64,000 bases of DNA. It comes from Choristoneura fumiferana. Its lineage: Eukaryota; Arthropoda; Insecta; Lepidoptera; Tortricidae. The DNA lies in assembly GCF_025370935.1 (NCBI RefSeq), contig NC_133494.1:18160394-18224393 (forward strand). The letters are read 5' to 3'. Position numbers and translations under genes: made by a program. Below, in pieces: positions 32,494-43,974 of this stretch (position 1 is its first letter; each line of letters opens with the position of its first letter). Below the pieces are notes generated by a model, which did not search any database, had not been told where the DNA came from, and saw nothing but the letters and a program-made list of their open reading frames with translations.

Positions 32494-32746
32494 CATCCGG
32501 CGACGACCGGAGAAGTTGAGAACTTTGAAAACGAAGTTTGAGGTCCTGGTTCGAATCCCGGCCGGGGCAGATATTTGTGTGAATAACACGAATGTTTGTT
32601 CTCGGGTCTTGGATGTTTCATATGTATTTAAGTATATATTTATCTACATAAGTATGTTTATCCGTTGCCTATCCATAGTACAAGCTTTGCTTAGTTTGGA
32701 CTAGGTCATTGGTGTCAAATGTCCCATGATATTTTTTTTTTTTTTT
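32494..32746 (+). mobile_element. Family T SINE present only in copy A
   Basis: Contains a B-box-like GGTTCGAATCCCGG, then GAATGTTTGTTCTCGGGTCT and GTTTATCCGTTGCCTATCC, ending in a run of T. Copy B reads straight through from TTTTCATTT to GTTTCAGCGCG at 60,257-60,272, so this is a clean presence/absence difference. The head is partial. Confidence 0.75.
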
Positions 32747-35700
32747 TTTCAGTGCGAAAGAAGTTGCGCTAAAAAGCTACTTCTAGACACAAATAAACAT
32801 ACATACGCTCGAAAAACCTAACCCTCTGTCGGTCAGTCGGGTAACTGCAGCTGCTCATCATCATAAAGACAGATATAAAAATATTGACTGAGAGGTAATG
32901 CAAAGAGAAATACAAGATGTTGCCAGAGCGTTGCGTGCAATTTCCATTAAGGATAGAGTAGCTTTCAAAATAATTATTTTTGAATCGATTCAGTAGTTCC
33001 AAGCATTAGCATTTACTTAAAGTTACTGTTTAGTAGATGTTGGTGTTATTTTATGTTTGTTAGTTACATATTATTACAACGTAGTATACCTGGTGCCATC
33101 CACGTAGACGCGTGATTTTGTCAAAATTAGACATTAATGACATTGTAATAAGAACCACGGCACGCGTCATCGTGAATGACTCTACCTATACATAGTACTT
33201 TAGTATCAATATTAGTATTTAGTAAAATAGTGTGAGTAGTCATTTAAGTTTATTAGGTACCTATATAACATTATTTTGGCTATTGGATAAGTTTGTGTTT
33301 ATACATCTCAACTTATCGAAATATCTAAGACACATAATTATGATAAATCCTAGCTCTGTCTACGACTTCGTCTGTGTAGGCTAAGTTCATCAGTTTCATA
33401 AAACACAACGTGCCTTGTTTATCTGTTCGATTATCGTAATTTTTTATTACTTACATTTTTTTGACTCTTAAAACTCGTAAAATATTTGCTTTATCCAAAA
33501 ACAAAAAAAAAAGGAGATAGTTTTTAGGGTTATGTATTAAAAGGGTCGAAACGGAACCTTATTTTGAACAAACGCACAGCCAAATGATCAATTCTACAAA
33601 TCTTTGTTTTGGGATTTGATGCGTAAATGAATACCCCTAGCCATTAGTTTTTCTCAAATATTTATCACGTACAGACACTGACCTATTACAGTAAATTATA
33701 AGTAGAGTAGAGAGTAGAGATAATGCACATAGATGTAAAATTGATGTCATTGAAGATACGGCAATGGAAACCCCGCTTATGACGTACAAATAGGTGGATC
33801 GTAAAAAGGATTGGCAGGCCGTAAATATGTACTGCCTCGCATTTGGGGTCGATGACACCGCCCGTGCGCATAATATGGCAATAAGGGAGATAGTGTGTGA
33901 GGGTATAAATTGACAAAGAAGATTAATAGCCAGTTAGGCAAAATTGACTGGGCTAGCTAGGCAAAATTAACTATTCCAGTTAAAACACAGTAGATTAGAT
34001 GGTATAGGTATAGCAGTGGCGAAGCGTTAATAGAACCCTAATTCCATCGGGTTGCCTAATATTTACAAAAATTTATTATACTTACTATCATCCTGATTTT
34101 TTTCAAATTTTTCGACACTCGACTTTAATGAAAATTTGCAATTTAAAGTTGAATATTCACATATCATTTCCCAATAAATCACTGCTAAACCGGTATGGTA
34201 TATGGTATCAGATTATCTCAAACTGCTTTATATTTTAAGATTTTAACGCAGTTAAAAAAACTCATTTCCTGTTACACTCTTAAGAATATTTTCTTAAGCT
34301 AGGAAACATAAAAGCAATCCAAGCCCCAGTATATGGGATCCTGGACCATTCTTTATAAAAAATATGTCCCGCATAAATTAAATCCTAGCTTTTCTTTACC
34401 CATATGTTTCTCTCCTTTTTAAAAAAAATTCTCTTTAAGGAATATTTATTAACAACCCTTGAAGATTTTCATTTTTGTTTTATATTCTTATCTTTAGATT
34501 TTACTCCGAAAGAAGATTAGATAATAAGGAAAGGAAACGCGCTGTTTCCAAGAAAAGCAGGCGGAAAATAACTTAAATTGGAGAAGGATTTTGCTTGTAT
34601 TAAAATTAATAAAATAGAAAAGTGTTTCGGGTTCTGGCTGAATAATTAAATAAATAACAGAACAGTATGTTTTGCTTTAAAAAATGGTAATTGTTCGAAT
34701 AAAGCCCGTCATACACATGCTAGTAGCTTGCACATTTTTGTGCAAGTAGTTCGCACGTTTGTGAAGTGTATGGTATGAAGTTTGACGGACGCACGCCAGC
34801 TACAGACATAAAAATGTGCAAGCTGTGTGTGTGTATTTCAGGTCTGAAATTGCTGTTTTGAAAATGTTAAGCTTATTACGATATGAGTACTTGCGACCGG
34901 ACGTTTCTCAAGCTAAAACTCGAAAACGCGCATTTTCCTTCAGATAAATAAAACCAAAACAAGTTCGATCGAATTTTTAGCCCGACAATTCCCATATAGC
35001 AAATTTCATCGAAAACTTGTAGCTGTTTTGTTGATCGTGAAATTAATATAAATGAAATGAAAAATGAAAATTAAAAGTTTTAATTGATGCAGAAACAGTA
35101 TAACATAAAATACAGTGTCAGGGGGCCCCAAACTAGGCAGCGCCTGTATCTTGGGCACCCTGAAGATTTGGTATTCCAAACAAAAAACGAATTACAGTGT
35201 TCTTAATTGGTAGGTTATTGGTTCTTAATACATACTGGAGTTGATCATTTAAAGAGATTGCAATATACCCATATAATTATGCTCATGATTGGCTAAGAAT
35301 TAAGGGCAATAGGTACATAGATTTCTCGTGTTAAAACAACATTCGTCAAGAAGTATGTATATGTGAGAATACAATACTTACTATATTCATTTAATTATAT
35401 TCTTTCTTGAACACACCAAAAAAAAAAACAAAAAAGGATAGCTAAAGTCAGGGATCGAACACGGATTCTCATTATTCCAAGATGCGTACTTGCCTATACA
35501 CCAACTTTGGCAGCTAGCATTTGGCAATGAGTTACAAAATAGTACTTTAATATGCTTTGTGGATCTTTTTGTCGCTAAGCGCCATCTGTTAACAGTCGGG
35601 GAGTGAAGTTTCCGGGTTTAATAGTGATACAATAGTACTTATTTGAGTGAATATAAGGTTGGTTATTATTTTGATTTCATTTAATTTTAAGGGTAGCTTT

Positions 35701-36050
35701 TTTAGGACAAATAAAGTTACCTTAAGTCGTATTGTTACAAAAAATCAAATCAACAATTACATTAGAACCAGTAATACGAGGTAACTCAGTGTAATAAACG
35801 CGATGTATAAGTTACAAAAATTCGTTTGAAAGTAAATTATGATACTTAATATTAGGTAAATTGTGACACAATATTCGCACCCATTCGCGATCAACTTAGT
35901 ATAGAAACATATATGGTCAATATTCAAATGCATGCGTAACCTCACCAATTAATTCAGGTAACCATTACCGAAAATATGTTTGGGTTATGTTAGTACAAAC
36001 AGAAGATCCACAAAATGCGAGAGCAAATAAAGATAAAAGAATAAAATAAT
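32747..36050. other. Rest of copy A: no gene seen
   Basis: Small open frames here (for example 33,637-33,916) recur unchanged in copy B only because the DNA is duplicated. 34,050-34,165 resembles the interior of family M. GGGATCGAACACGGATTCTC near 35,451 is a tRNA-like scrap. Confidence 0.45.
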
Positions 36051-36350
36051 TGTATATACCCCGCTGAAATGTAGGCAACGTTGTGCAAACTTACGTTTGC
36101 TGCTGAGTAAATTGGAATACTCTCTTAATAAGGGTGTTTAGTACGAATTTCTTTCGGTGGTGGAGCAATGTCGAGTTTACCAACTGTTTTTGTAAGGATA
36201 GCACTGTATCTGGAAGAAATTGTACTAATTTCGGAGGTTTACTTACGTGACTACGTTCTCTCTGTAGACAACCCTCGGCGGGTTGTTTTTCCTGGAAGAA
36301 GGAAAATGGGCGTTAGGCATATTTCAATAATTTTGCGTTCATATTTTAGA

Positions 36351-36672
36351 GAAAAAACCGGCCAAGAGCGTGTCGTACACGCCCAAAATAGGGTTCCGTA
36401 GCCATTACGAAAAAAATAAGTAATATTATTCTAAGGATTTCGTATTTTATATCTACGGAATCTTCCAAGTTTAGGTATATTTTATACCTAAGGCTGCTAT
36501 TTACTCTTAAACTACTAATAATTCTCAAGCCAACTTAGCCGTTATAGTTTTCCTTGAAAGTTTGATATACTTACTACCATTCTGAATTTTTTTTAAATTT
36601 TCCACCCATCGGTTTAGATTTTAGAGGGGGGGGACGCTCAATTTTAATGAAAATTTGCACTTTAAAGTTCAT
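36351..36672 (+). mobile_element. Family M repeat, 3' truncated
   Basis: AAAAAACCGGCCAAGAGCGT G...GGGTTCCGTAGCCATTACG then TTCCAAGTTTAGGTATATTT without the LINE insertion seen at 22.6 kb. It ends near AAAGTTCATAGTAGC without the GTCY run. Confidence 0.7.
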
Positions 36673-36912
36673 AGTAGCATGAAGTGCAGTGTAGTGTTTG
36701 ACAATTATAATAATAATAATATTTATATATTTCTTTATTTATGAATTAATCCCATTATTACATTATATTATATCACACTTACATTATTTTACAGAATTAC
36801 ATTGAATTAAATTAAATTACATCAAATTTAAATTAAAAAAAAAAAAAACAAAAAAAATAATATAAATCACAAGATAAATCGTACTGAAACTAAATTAAAA
36901 CGAAAATACAAC

Positions 36913-37433
36913 AATAATAATAATAATAATAATTGTAGCCAATAAGCCTGATATCGTGCTGACAGATCGATCAAACCGCCAGGCAGTGCTCGTCGACATC
37001 ACCATCCCATATGACGAGAACCTCTTGAAGGCCGAGAAGGACAAACTCAGCAAGTACCTTGTCTTGGCTCACGAGGTGACTGCTATGTGGGATGTTGACT
37101 CGACGATCATTGTCCCGATAGTCATTTCGGCAAACGGTCTAATAGCGAAGAGTCTCGACCAACATCTCAAGAGACTCTCGCTAGATGGCTGGATCAAGGG
37201 CCAGATACAGAAGGCGGTTCTTCTGGACACGGCACGCATCGTCCGGAGGTTCCTCACTCTGCGGCCCTGACCACCGGTAGCTTGGGCCCTACCCCGTTAC
37301 CGGCGGCAAACTAGGTTAGGTTTTTATAATATTTTTATTTTGTATGTACTTTTCTGTATTTTACTTTTTAGAGCTATTATAAAAACCTAAACCTAAGAAT
37401 GACAGAAAAATAAAGAACTTTATAATAATAATT
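36913..37433 (+). mobile_element. 5'-truncated R4/Dong-like LINE in a TAA microsatellite
   Basis: The insert runs from about 36,935 to 37,420 between (TAA)n at 36,913-36,932 and TAATAATAAT at 37,422-37,433. An open frame enters at 36,935 and stops at TGA 37,268-37,270. It contains NKPDIVLTDRSNRQAVLVDI, EKDKLSKYLVLAHEVTAMWD and ILDTARIVRR-like VLLDTARIVRRFLTL. The PD...D-x-T arrangement fits the restriction-like endonuclease found at the C-terminus of R2/R4-type LINEs. Dong/R4 elements are known to target TAA repeats. The 3' UTR has an inverted pair GGTTAGGTTTTTATAAT / ATTATAAAAACCTAAACC. Only about 111 codons remain. Confidence 0.75.
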
Positions 37434-37620
37434 AAATCAATCAAAATGAATAAAAAATTAAATGAAATTAATCAAGTCAAACAAAATTAAACGTACAATA
37501 GTCAATATTCGCTTACTATTTCTGGTGTACCTACAATAAGGAGTCATTATATTGTATCGTACTGTATTCGATATTCGTCACTTTACTAATACAAACAATG
37601 AACTGCCAATGCAATATGCA

Positions 37621-38146
37621 ACATTAAGAGGGCTTATTCCTGCTGAGCTGGCAAAGTTGCATTTTTGTTAGTTTTTCTCGATTATTCCATAAAAATTGAA
37701 TGAAAATTAATAATGTTGTGTGATAGAAGCCATCTTAATATAATATAAGTTAATGTGTCTACTCCAATAATTATTCGTTATCATCATTATCATCATCATC
37801 ATCGGCCTATCTTAGTCCACTGCTGGACATAGGCCTCTCCAGTTGCACGCCACTGAGCTGAATTATTCGTTATAGACTTTTATACAATACAATACAATTT
37901 TTAAACTTTTTTAACTTTTTTTTAGACTTTTATTTTCTTTAAAAACCGGCCATAAACATTAATTTGTTTTTAAGAAATATGAAAGTCTATCACGAATAAT
38001 TATTGGAGTAGACACATTAAATTATATATTAAAAAGGGTTCTATCAGACAACATTATTAATTTTCATTCAATTTTAATGAAATAATCGGGAACAACTAAC
38101 AAAATGCAACGTTGCCAGCTCAGCAGGTATAAAGGCTCTTAATGTT
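37621..38146. repeat. Large foldback MITE, arms about 150 bp, with nested LINE tail
   Basis: ACATTAAGAGGGCTTATTCC TGCTGAGCTGGCAA at left and TTGCCAGCTCAGCAGGTAT... CTCTTAATGT at right, with further pairing through GAATGAAAATTAATAATGTT and TGTCTACTCCAATAATTATT CGT. At 37,776-37,862 the loop contains an inverted RTE-like LINE tail (TCATCATCATCATCGG ...GGACATAGGCCTCTCC). Confidence 0.8.
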
Positions 38147-38409
38147 CTGGATCATGCCATTGCTCGACTCGTTTACTCTTTTACCAAAAGACCATTGCCT
38201 CTTTCGTTCGTAATCATAACATTCGTGTTGCGTTAATCGTTATTCGTGTCTGATTGGTCAAATAGATAAATGAGCCATTGCAAGCAAAACTGAATATATC
38301 GGGAGTCGCAAAAAGGACGCAAGATTTAAATTTGCCGCCATTTTTGTATTTTAGTGCTGGCAACCCTAAAAAAAACTATTTGACAGCTGAATGTTTAGGG
38401 TTTGTAAAA

Positions 38410-38757
38410 ATGGCGGGTTTTACGAAAGATCAACGCGTTTTTATTATTGAACAATATTTCAAAAGAAGTTTGGCGTGTACGGTTCGAAATTCCGTGCAAA
38501 ATATGGTCCGAATATTGACTTGACTTCATCAACTGTGAGCAGAGTGGTTGCATAATTCAGGGAGAGTGGATCAATTCATGATGTTCATTCCACTGGTCGT
38601 CCAAAAACAAGCCGTTCAAATGGCAATGCTTTAAAAGAGGAAATTCGACGCTGCAATGGAGAAATTCAAAATGGTCATAGAAAATTTTGACAAAAGAATG
38701 CGTATGTGCCAGCAAAGCCTAGGAGGACATTTGCCTGACGTATTATTCCACAAATAA
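38410..38757 (+). pseudogene. Internally deleted transposase relic (DUF4817-type HTH, mariner-like)
   Basis: ATG 38,410 opens MAGFTKDQRVFIIEQYFKRS, the start of an N-terminal helix-turn-helix I associate with DUF4817-bearing DDE transposases. The frame then shifts; the next part reads STVSRVVA, a stop, then SGSIHDVHSTGRPKTSRS. About 38,690-38,757 gives MCQQSLGGHLPDVLFHK and a stop, which resembles the extreme C-terminus of the same transposases. The catalytic DDE core between them is absent. Internal deletion with kept ends is the usual form of a non-autonomous copy; I could not fix its terminal inverted repeats. Confidence 0.65.
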
Positions 38758-39443
38758 CCCTATTTTATGTATTTCAAGATTTTATATACAAATATATTAT
38801 AACGAAAAAAATGTGCTTTTCATTTATTTTCACCAGACAGATTGTTCAATCTTGAATATACAAGGCAGACCTTCATTGTCAATGAGAACGTGCCGCAAGA
38901 AACTTGTCAGAAAGTTATTATTAACCGACTTAAAAAAAGGGAGAAGGTTATTAATTCAGTTGTATTTTTTTTTAACCAAAACAAAATTATAATTACTTTT
39001 TTAATGTTTTCAACTTACAACTCAAAAACAGAATGCATTTCAAAGTACTTAAACTGTATATTTGAGTGGTTGTAGAAACCTATTAAACTTTAGCTTCAAA
39101 CAAAATTATTCAGTGGGATCCATAACGTACGGAACCCGCATTTCATTTCCATTAATATTATACAAGTCATGCTGCATGCTGTAAGAAATTTAGATTTCAG
39201 GTGTACATTTTGTATGCTGTAATTTAGGTAAATGTGTCCTGGAAATCAAAATGCATATTTATAACACCTTCTGTTAACCACATTTATTAATGCAAATAAA
39301 TAAATGAATTAATTAATGCAAATTATACCTATGTACATAAGGTATACTTAGTTTGCGTTTTCTGTTCATTGGATTAAGAATTTTCAACTGACGAAACATG
39401 TCACCCTTACGATTTGTATATTTCTGAAGAGAAGGTTTGTAAT
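38758..39443. other. Intergenic: nothing recognised
   Basis: AT-rich. AACCGACTTAAAAAAAGGGA at 38,923 is a LINE-like phrase. No gene signal. Confidence 0.4.
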
Positions 39444-39965
39444 ATCGGCGGCTGATCGTAAAATTCGCCAGTTCACGAAATTCGTAAGCATATCGTGAAA
39501 TGGCGCCATTTCATAAATTGGCTAAGGGACATCCGCCATATCGTTCAAAACTCACCGTTTAGGCAGATCATAAAATTCTAAGGCATATTATGAAACGCCG
39601 CCATTTCATGATTTGGCCAGTTTAGGCAGATCATGAACTGCCTAAGCATATCATGAAACGCCGTCATATCGGTTTTGCCACTTAACCGGCCGCGGCCGCG
39701 GCACGCTCGCTTCGCTCGCTCAACTCGTGCTTTGTGGTCACAATTCATACCAACCACTCCTCGCTTCGCTCGTTTTACTTATTTTTTCTTTTTTTCGCAT
39801 ATCACGATGTGCCCGGTATAGAGTTAGGAATATCGACGAATGCGTTGCTCTAATCGATCTGCCGTGATGTGCCTGGCCAACTTTTAAGCATATCATGAAA
39901 TGGCGCCATTTCACGATATGCCTAGGAATTTCGTGATCTGGCGGATTTTACGGTCGGCCGCCGAC
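39444..39965. repeat. Foldback element built of repeated palindromes
   Basis: The ends are inverted over about 40 bp (TCGGCGGCTGATCGTAAAAT and ATTTTACGGTCGGCCGCCGA). Inside, the palindrome core ATGAAATGGCGCCATTTCAT or variants occur near 39,493, 39,590, 39,650 and 39,893. Each is accompanied by a GCATATCATG / CATGATATGC type flank. The centre (39,690-39,780) has CTCGCTTCGCTCGC motifs. Non-coding. Confidence 0.75.
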
Positions 39966-40584
39966 ATATAGACAAGTAGTATCGGTGATAAACATAATTC
40001 TAGTGATGTATTTTTACACAAACGCAAAAAGCAACCAGGCCCTATACTAGAAGTGCAAAATTCTAAATACGTATCTCGCCGTCCTGCTGACGCTTAAATT
40101 ATTTAATACGAGAGTGAGAGGACATGATACGAAATTCGATTTCACAGAACACACAGAACACATCTGGAGACCCTGTTTTTCCAGCTCGGAATCATGGACT
40201 GAGTCTACCTCCCAAATTTTTATTGAAATCGGAGTGTTACAACGGTAGATAGAAATGCTCCTCCATCTACCTAAATAATAAGAGGTCTACGTATTGCTAT
40301 AAACAAAAATTTCACACATGGGTATTTTGGCAGCGCAAATAAACGAAAATATGGCTGAATCGAAAACATTCCAGCTGTTAATCGACCTATTTTGACGGTC
40401 TGGAGGTGCCAGTCGAACGGTTTCAGCTGAAATAATAAACGTGTGCCAAAGTTCGGCAAGAATCATTTTCACATCAAAAGAAAGTATTTTAGGAATGTTT
40501 CCAATATCACTGAATAAACAATCAGTTATAATGCACTTCATTAGCCATAATCATCGTATTCAGTATAGCCTATACTGTTTATAA
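39966..40584. other. Intergenic: F1-like scrap, otherwise nothing
   Basis: 40,050-40,145 resembles half of the F1 MITE (ATACGAGAGTGAGAG). The two open frames at 40.27-40.54 kb have no recognisable domain. Confidence 0.35.
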
Positions 40585-40925
40585 ACAAGAAATTGATTTT
40601 TTTATAACCCTGATTGACCGTGAAGAAATAGCTCAAAGCAGCCTGAAGTACCAGGAGAAGCTGACAAGCCACGTCAATAACCTTGCCCAAACTCTGAGCT
40701 GAAGTGGAGGACGCCAACATACCCAGTTAATCAGACATGACATCCCTAATATTAAAAAAAGATCAGCAATAAGTTAAAAAGCGAGTCGCTGGAAAGAAAT
40801 TTCCCAACAGTCTATGGCTCTCATGGATAACATTTTAACTGATGCAACAGTCAAATAAGAAAGTGGCCTTGAACAGTTTGCCATGCAGCAAAATCATCAA
40901 AAAAAAATTGATACCTATCGCACCT
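40585..40925 (+). pseudogene. Possible decayed coding sequence, unidentified
   Basis: The base composition rises and short peptide-like stretches appear in changing frames: EEIAQSSLKYQEKLTSHVNN, then after a stop MALMDNILTDATVK. I do not recognise the family. It could be a remnant of a transposon ORF, or chance. Confidence 0.25.
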
Positions 40926-41034
40926 GATGTAAAGTAAAGTGTAGTTTAAAGTAAGTAAAGTAAAATAATCTTTATCAAAAAAAACCTAGCTGAGTACAAC
41001 TCACAAAAATAAAAATAAAACATACAATAAAATT

Positions 41035-41335
41035 AATGAACTAAAAACAATTCCTTGCTCACCTGCGACCTTACGATAGCTAAGTCGATGCAAAATATGC
41101 GTGTTCATGCAGTTCCTCCACCTCCACACTGTAAGAGCACACACAAATCACACAAACCCATCTATCACCAATATATTTTGCATAAGCTTAGGTTTCGTAA
41201 GGTCGCGGGAGAGCAAGGAAATTCTTTTAGTTCATTGATATGGACCTCCGCAAAGTAACGCATGATTCAATAAATTAATTTAAAGTGTAGTTTCTCGCTG
41301 ATTCCGACATTACTTTGCGGAGGACCATATCAATG
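41035..41335. repeat. Two overlapping foldbacks
   Basis: First hairpin, 41,035-41,237: TTCCTTGCTCACCTGCGACC TTACG against CGTAAGGTCGCGGGAGAGCA AGGAA, arms about 60 bp. Second, 41,233-41,335: ATTGATATGGACCTCCGCAA AGTAA against TTACTTTGCGGAGGACCATA TCAAT, arms about 25 bp. They share the GTTCATTGATATGG boundary. Confidence 0.75.
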
Positions 41336-41879
41336 TAACCCATGAAAAAGGTATTCCGAAAAGATCGAAACTAGTTGGACCGTTTCTACGAGGTTAATTT
41401 AATATTTTTTATCCATGCAAGCTATGTCTGTCTTCCGGTTCATGGTCGTAACTCGAAAAACTTTTTTTTTTTACATAAAACTGACCGTTTAACCGCCATC
41501 CTCACCTGATGACAACTTTTCTCCCCCGTTTATCTGAATGTCCACCTTACCTATTCTTCAAACTGTGTTAGTCTAAAGATATAGGGGCTTCGAGTCGTGC
41601 CAGGCTATATGCTACACGGTTGCCATAGAAACGGGGTAAACACAAACCTCAAGGTAAACGGACGAAAATAGTCGGTTAAGTTAAGGCCCATGTTACCATA
41701 CGTTAGATTAAGTTAGATGTAGTAATTTAAATGTTTATTAGTCTATATGTTTGTCTAGTATGTAAAGCGACAAGGATTTTTAAACGTTTGGAAAATGGGA
41801 CGATTTGATTTTATTTTTATTTTAAACGGTCGGTTATATGTAGCATAAAAATAAATATCATAAGACACTTGATACTACT
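41336..41879. other. Intergenic: nothing recognised
   Basis: No gene signal. TCTTCCGGTTCATGGTCG at 41,431 recalls LINE 3' phrases. Confidence 0.35.
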
Positions 41880-42420
41880 TAACCTAGTCCCAAACTAAGC
41901 AAAGCTTGTGCTATGGATACTAGGCAACGGATAAACATAGGTACTAATGTAGATAAATACATAATTACATAGTTAAATTTGTATTAAACATCTAAGACCC
42001 GAGAACAAACATTCGTATTATTCATACAAATATAAATAGATGTTTATTCGCTTTTTCATAAAAATACATTAGTAATTCAATTTAAACAAATAAAAAAAAC
42101 CGGCCAAGAGCGTATCGGACACGCCCAAGATAGGGTTCCGTAGCCATTACGAAAAAAATCAAGTAATATTATGTGCGTTATGTAAGTGTTAAAATCTATT
42201 ACCAGAAAAAAAGAGTATCTTCACGGCACTTACGTCCTTTTGTTGAGAAGCGCAGTTTTTCGGCAATAACTCAAAAACGGTATATCCGATCATGTTGAAA
42301 CCAAATTTTGTTGAAAGTATTTATTAAGCGTTACCTTTCCATATTTTTTGCATAGTTTTTGGACAAACGGTTAACAAAATAGAGGGGGAGGCACAATTTT
42401 TGTTATATTACTTTCTGATC
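41880..42420. mobile_element. Headless family T SINE (-) and truncated family M repeat (+)
   Basis: 41,880-42,036 holds TAGTCCCAAACTAAGCAAAG and AGACCCGAGAACAAACATTC (SINE body, minus). 42,092-42,420 begins AAAAACCGGCCAAGAGCGTA TCGGACACG and diverges from other family M copies after about 80 bp. Confidence 0.6.
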
Positions 42421-42630
42421 TACTGACATAGAACTGTCTCTACGACTCATGCTAATATGGGAAGTTAATAGTAGTTAAATGTCGTTTAGCACCGTTAGTT
42501 ACTTACACTAATACGATTCCAATACCGCTTAGATTCAAGCCATCAATCACGTCAATTTGACACTTTCATTCGATTACATTTTAAACTGTCACAGTCATCA
42601 ATGCTAACTGACAAATTCGAATATGAGTAC

Positions 42631-42883
42631 TGTAGGAACTAGGCTGTATACGCTGGCAGGTGTAAAACTGACCACTTGGCAGGTTAGATTGACAGCGGTA
42701 TTACATGCCGGAGCGCAGATTTGCTCCCGATAGCCTAAGCGGCTGGGGCTATGCTATGTAAATGTATTTTTTAAGTTCTGAAATAAATCCAAATGATTGA
42801 AGAAGTTGTTTTTTTTGAACTAAGTTAAAGTCACGCGCGTTGATCCCCAGTACCTAAGCTCTTACCTAGTTACAGTCCCCACA
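42631..42883 (+). repeat. 5' LTR of copy 1
   Basis: 253 bp, TG...CA ends. Contains AATAAATCCAAATGATTGA, a possible polyadenylation signal. It is followed by TGGTGGTGAGTTAGGCGCGG, in the position of a tRNA primer-binding site; I could not assign the tRNA. It lacks about 70 bp present in the LTRs of copy 2. Confidence 0.85.
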
Positions 42884-43152
42884 GTGGTGGTGAGTTAGGC
42901 GCGGTCGTGTACTTTTTATGTTTTAGCTATCGCTTCAGAGGACGACGGAGTACCGCAGCGATTTCAGCGGTCTATAGACGATTGTTAAGAAAAGACGAGC
43001 TTGATGACAAAAAAAGCGCATGAAAAGTGAAGCAATTTGGTAAATGTATCGATTTTTGAGGAAGCAACTGTGAGTTATTTTATTTTTTCCTATATCCCAG
43101 TGTTTAATAGAATTTGCGGCAGATATAGTTTATTACGGAGAAGAGAAAGAAG

Positions 43153-43808
43153 ATGCCGAAAAATTCGCAGGATATTCGGATGTGGACGATTTTATCCACC
43201 AGTTTGAAACTATTGCGATCATAAAGAATTGGTCCGCAGATCAGAAGCGAGTAGCGATCGCACTCTACTTAGAAGGGCCCGCGTTGTCCTGGTACAAGGC
43301 CAATTTCACGACGTTGGAGTCGTATGATTTGATAAAGAAGGGATTAGTAGAACAATTCCCGTCGCAAGAAGACTATGCACAGTCTTTTTATTATAGAAAG
43401 CAGGAACCGAAAGAACCGCTACTATCATTTTATTATGAGCTAGAAAGGTTAGCTTTAAAAGCAGGAATCACTGAAGACGGCAGATTTATCAAGCATTTTA
43501 TTAAGTCTATTAATTCGCAATGGCAATTACATTTAGCGTCTAGATTGTTCGCGTCAAAGGAGGAGCTAAGAAAAACGATTCTGCAATTGTGTGATGTATT
43601 TAATACAGAATTACACATGAAAACACATAAAGTAGAACTGCCGATTAATATTACAAAAGATTATCAACACTGGTGGGAGCAAGGAGATGCTCCACCTCTT
43701 CGATTCACGCCGCGTTCGGAGTATGACACGTCCCAAACAACCGCCAACAATGGTATTTCCGCAAATAATACACCAGGGAACATCACGTGTGCCATATGGA
43801 AGGTATAA
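43153..43808 (+). pseudogene. Gag-like protein, frameshifted (copy 1)
   Basis: The start region at ATG 43,153 lacks one base relative to copy 2, so the frame is restored only at about 43,182. The open part then has the retrotransposon Gag pattern: DDFIHQFETIAIIKNW, QKRVAIALYLEGPALSWYK and a LSFYYELERLALKAG block. These belong to the capsid-like Retrotrans_gag region. A second indel near 43,745 ends the frame early compared with copy 2. Gag would assemble the RNA-packaging particle; this copy is broken. Confidence 0.8.
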
Positions 43809-43974
43809 TTTGAGGCCGCGGCAGCTACAGCCGGTGCCGCGCAGCAGCAGCAAGGGGATCAAGGCAATATTGATGGTTTCCAAATTAATACGATTTTTTC
43901 TTGAATTTCCCGATGTTGTACTGTTGAGAAAATAGTCTGAACACGTTTGTGCCCGTAGAGCTCAATGCAGGATT

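Noticed and set aside
33637..33916. Conserved small ORFs repeated at 61.15-61.43 kb
   Set aside because: Identity is explained by duplication of the whole 9-kb block, not by protein conservation.
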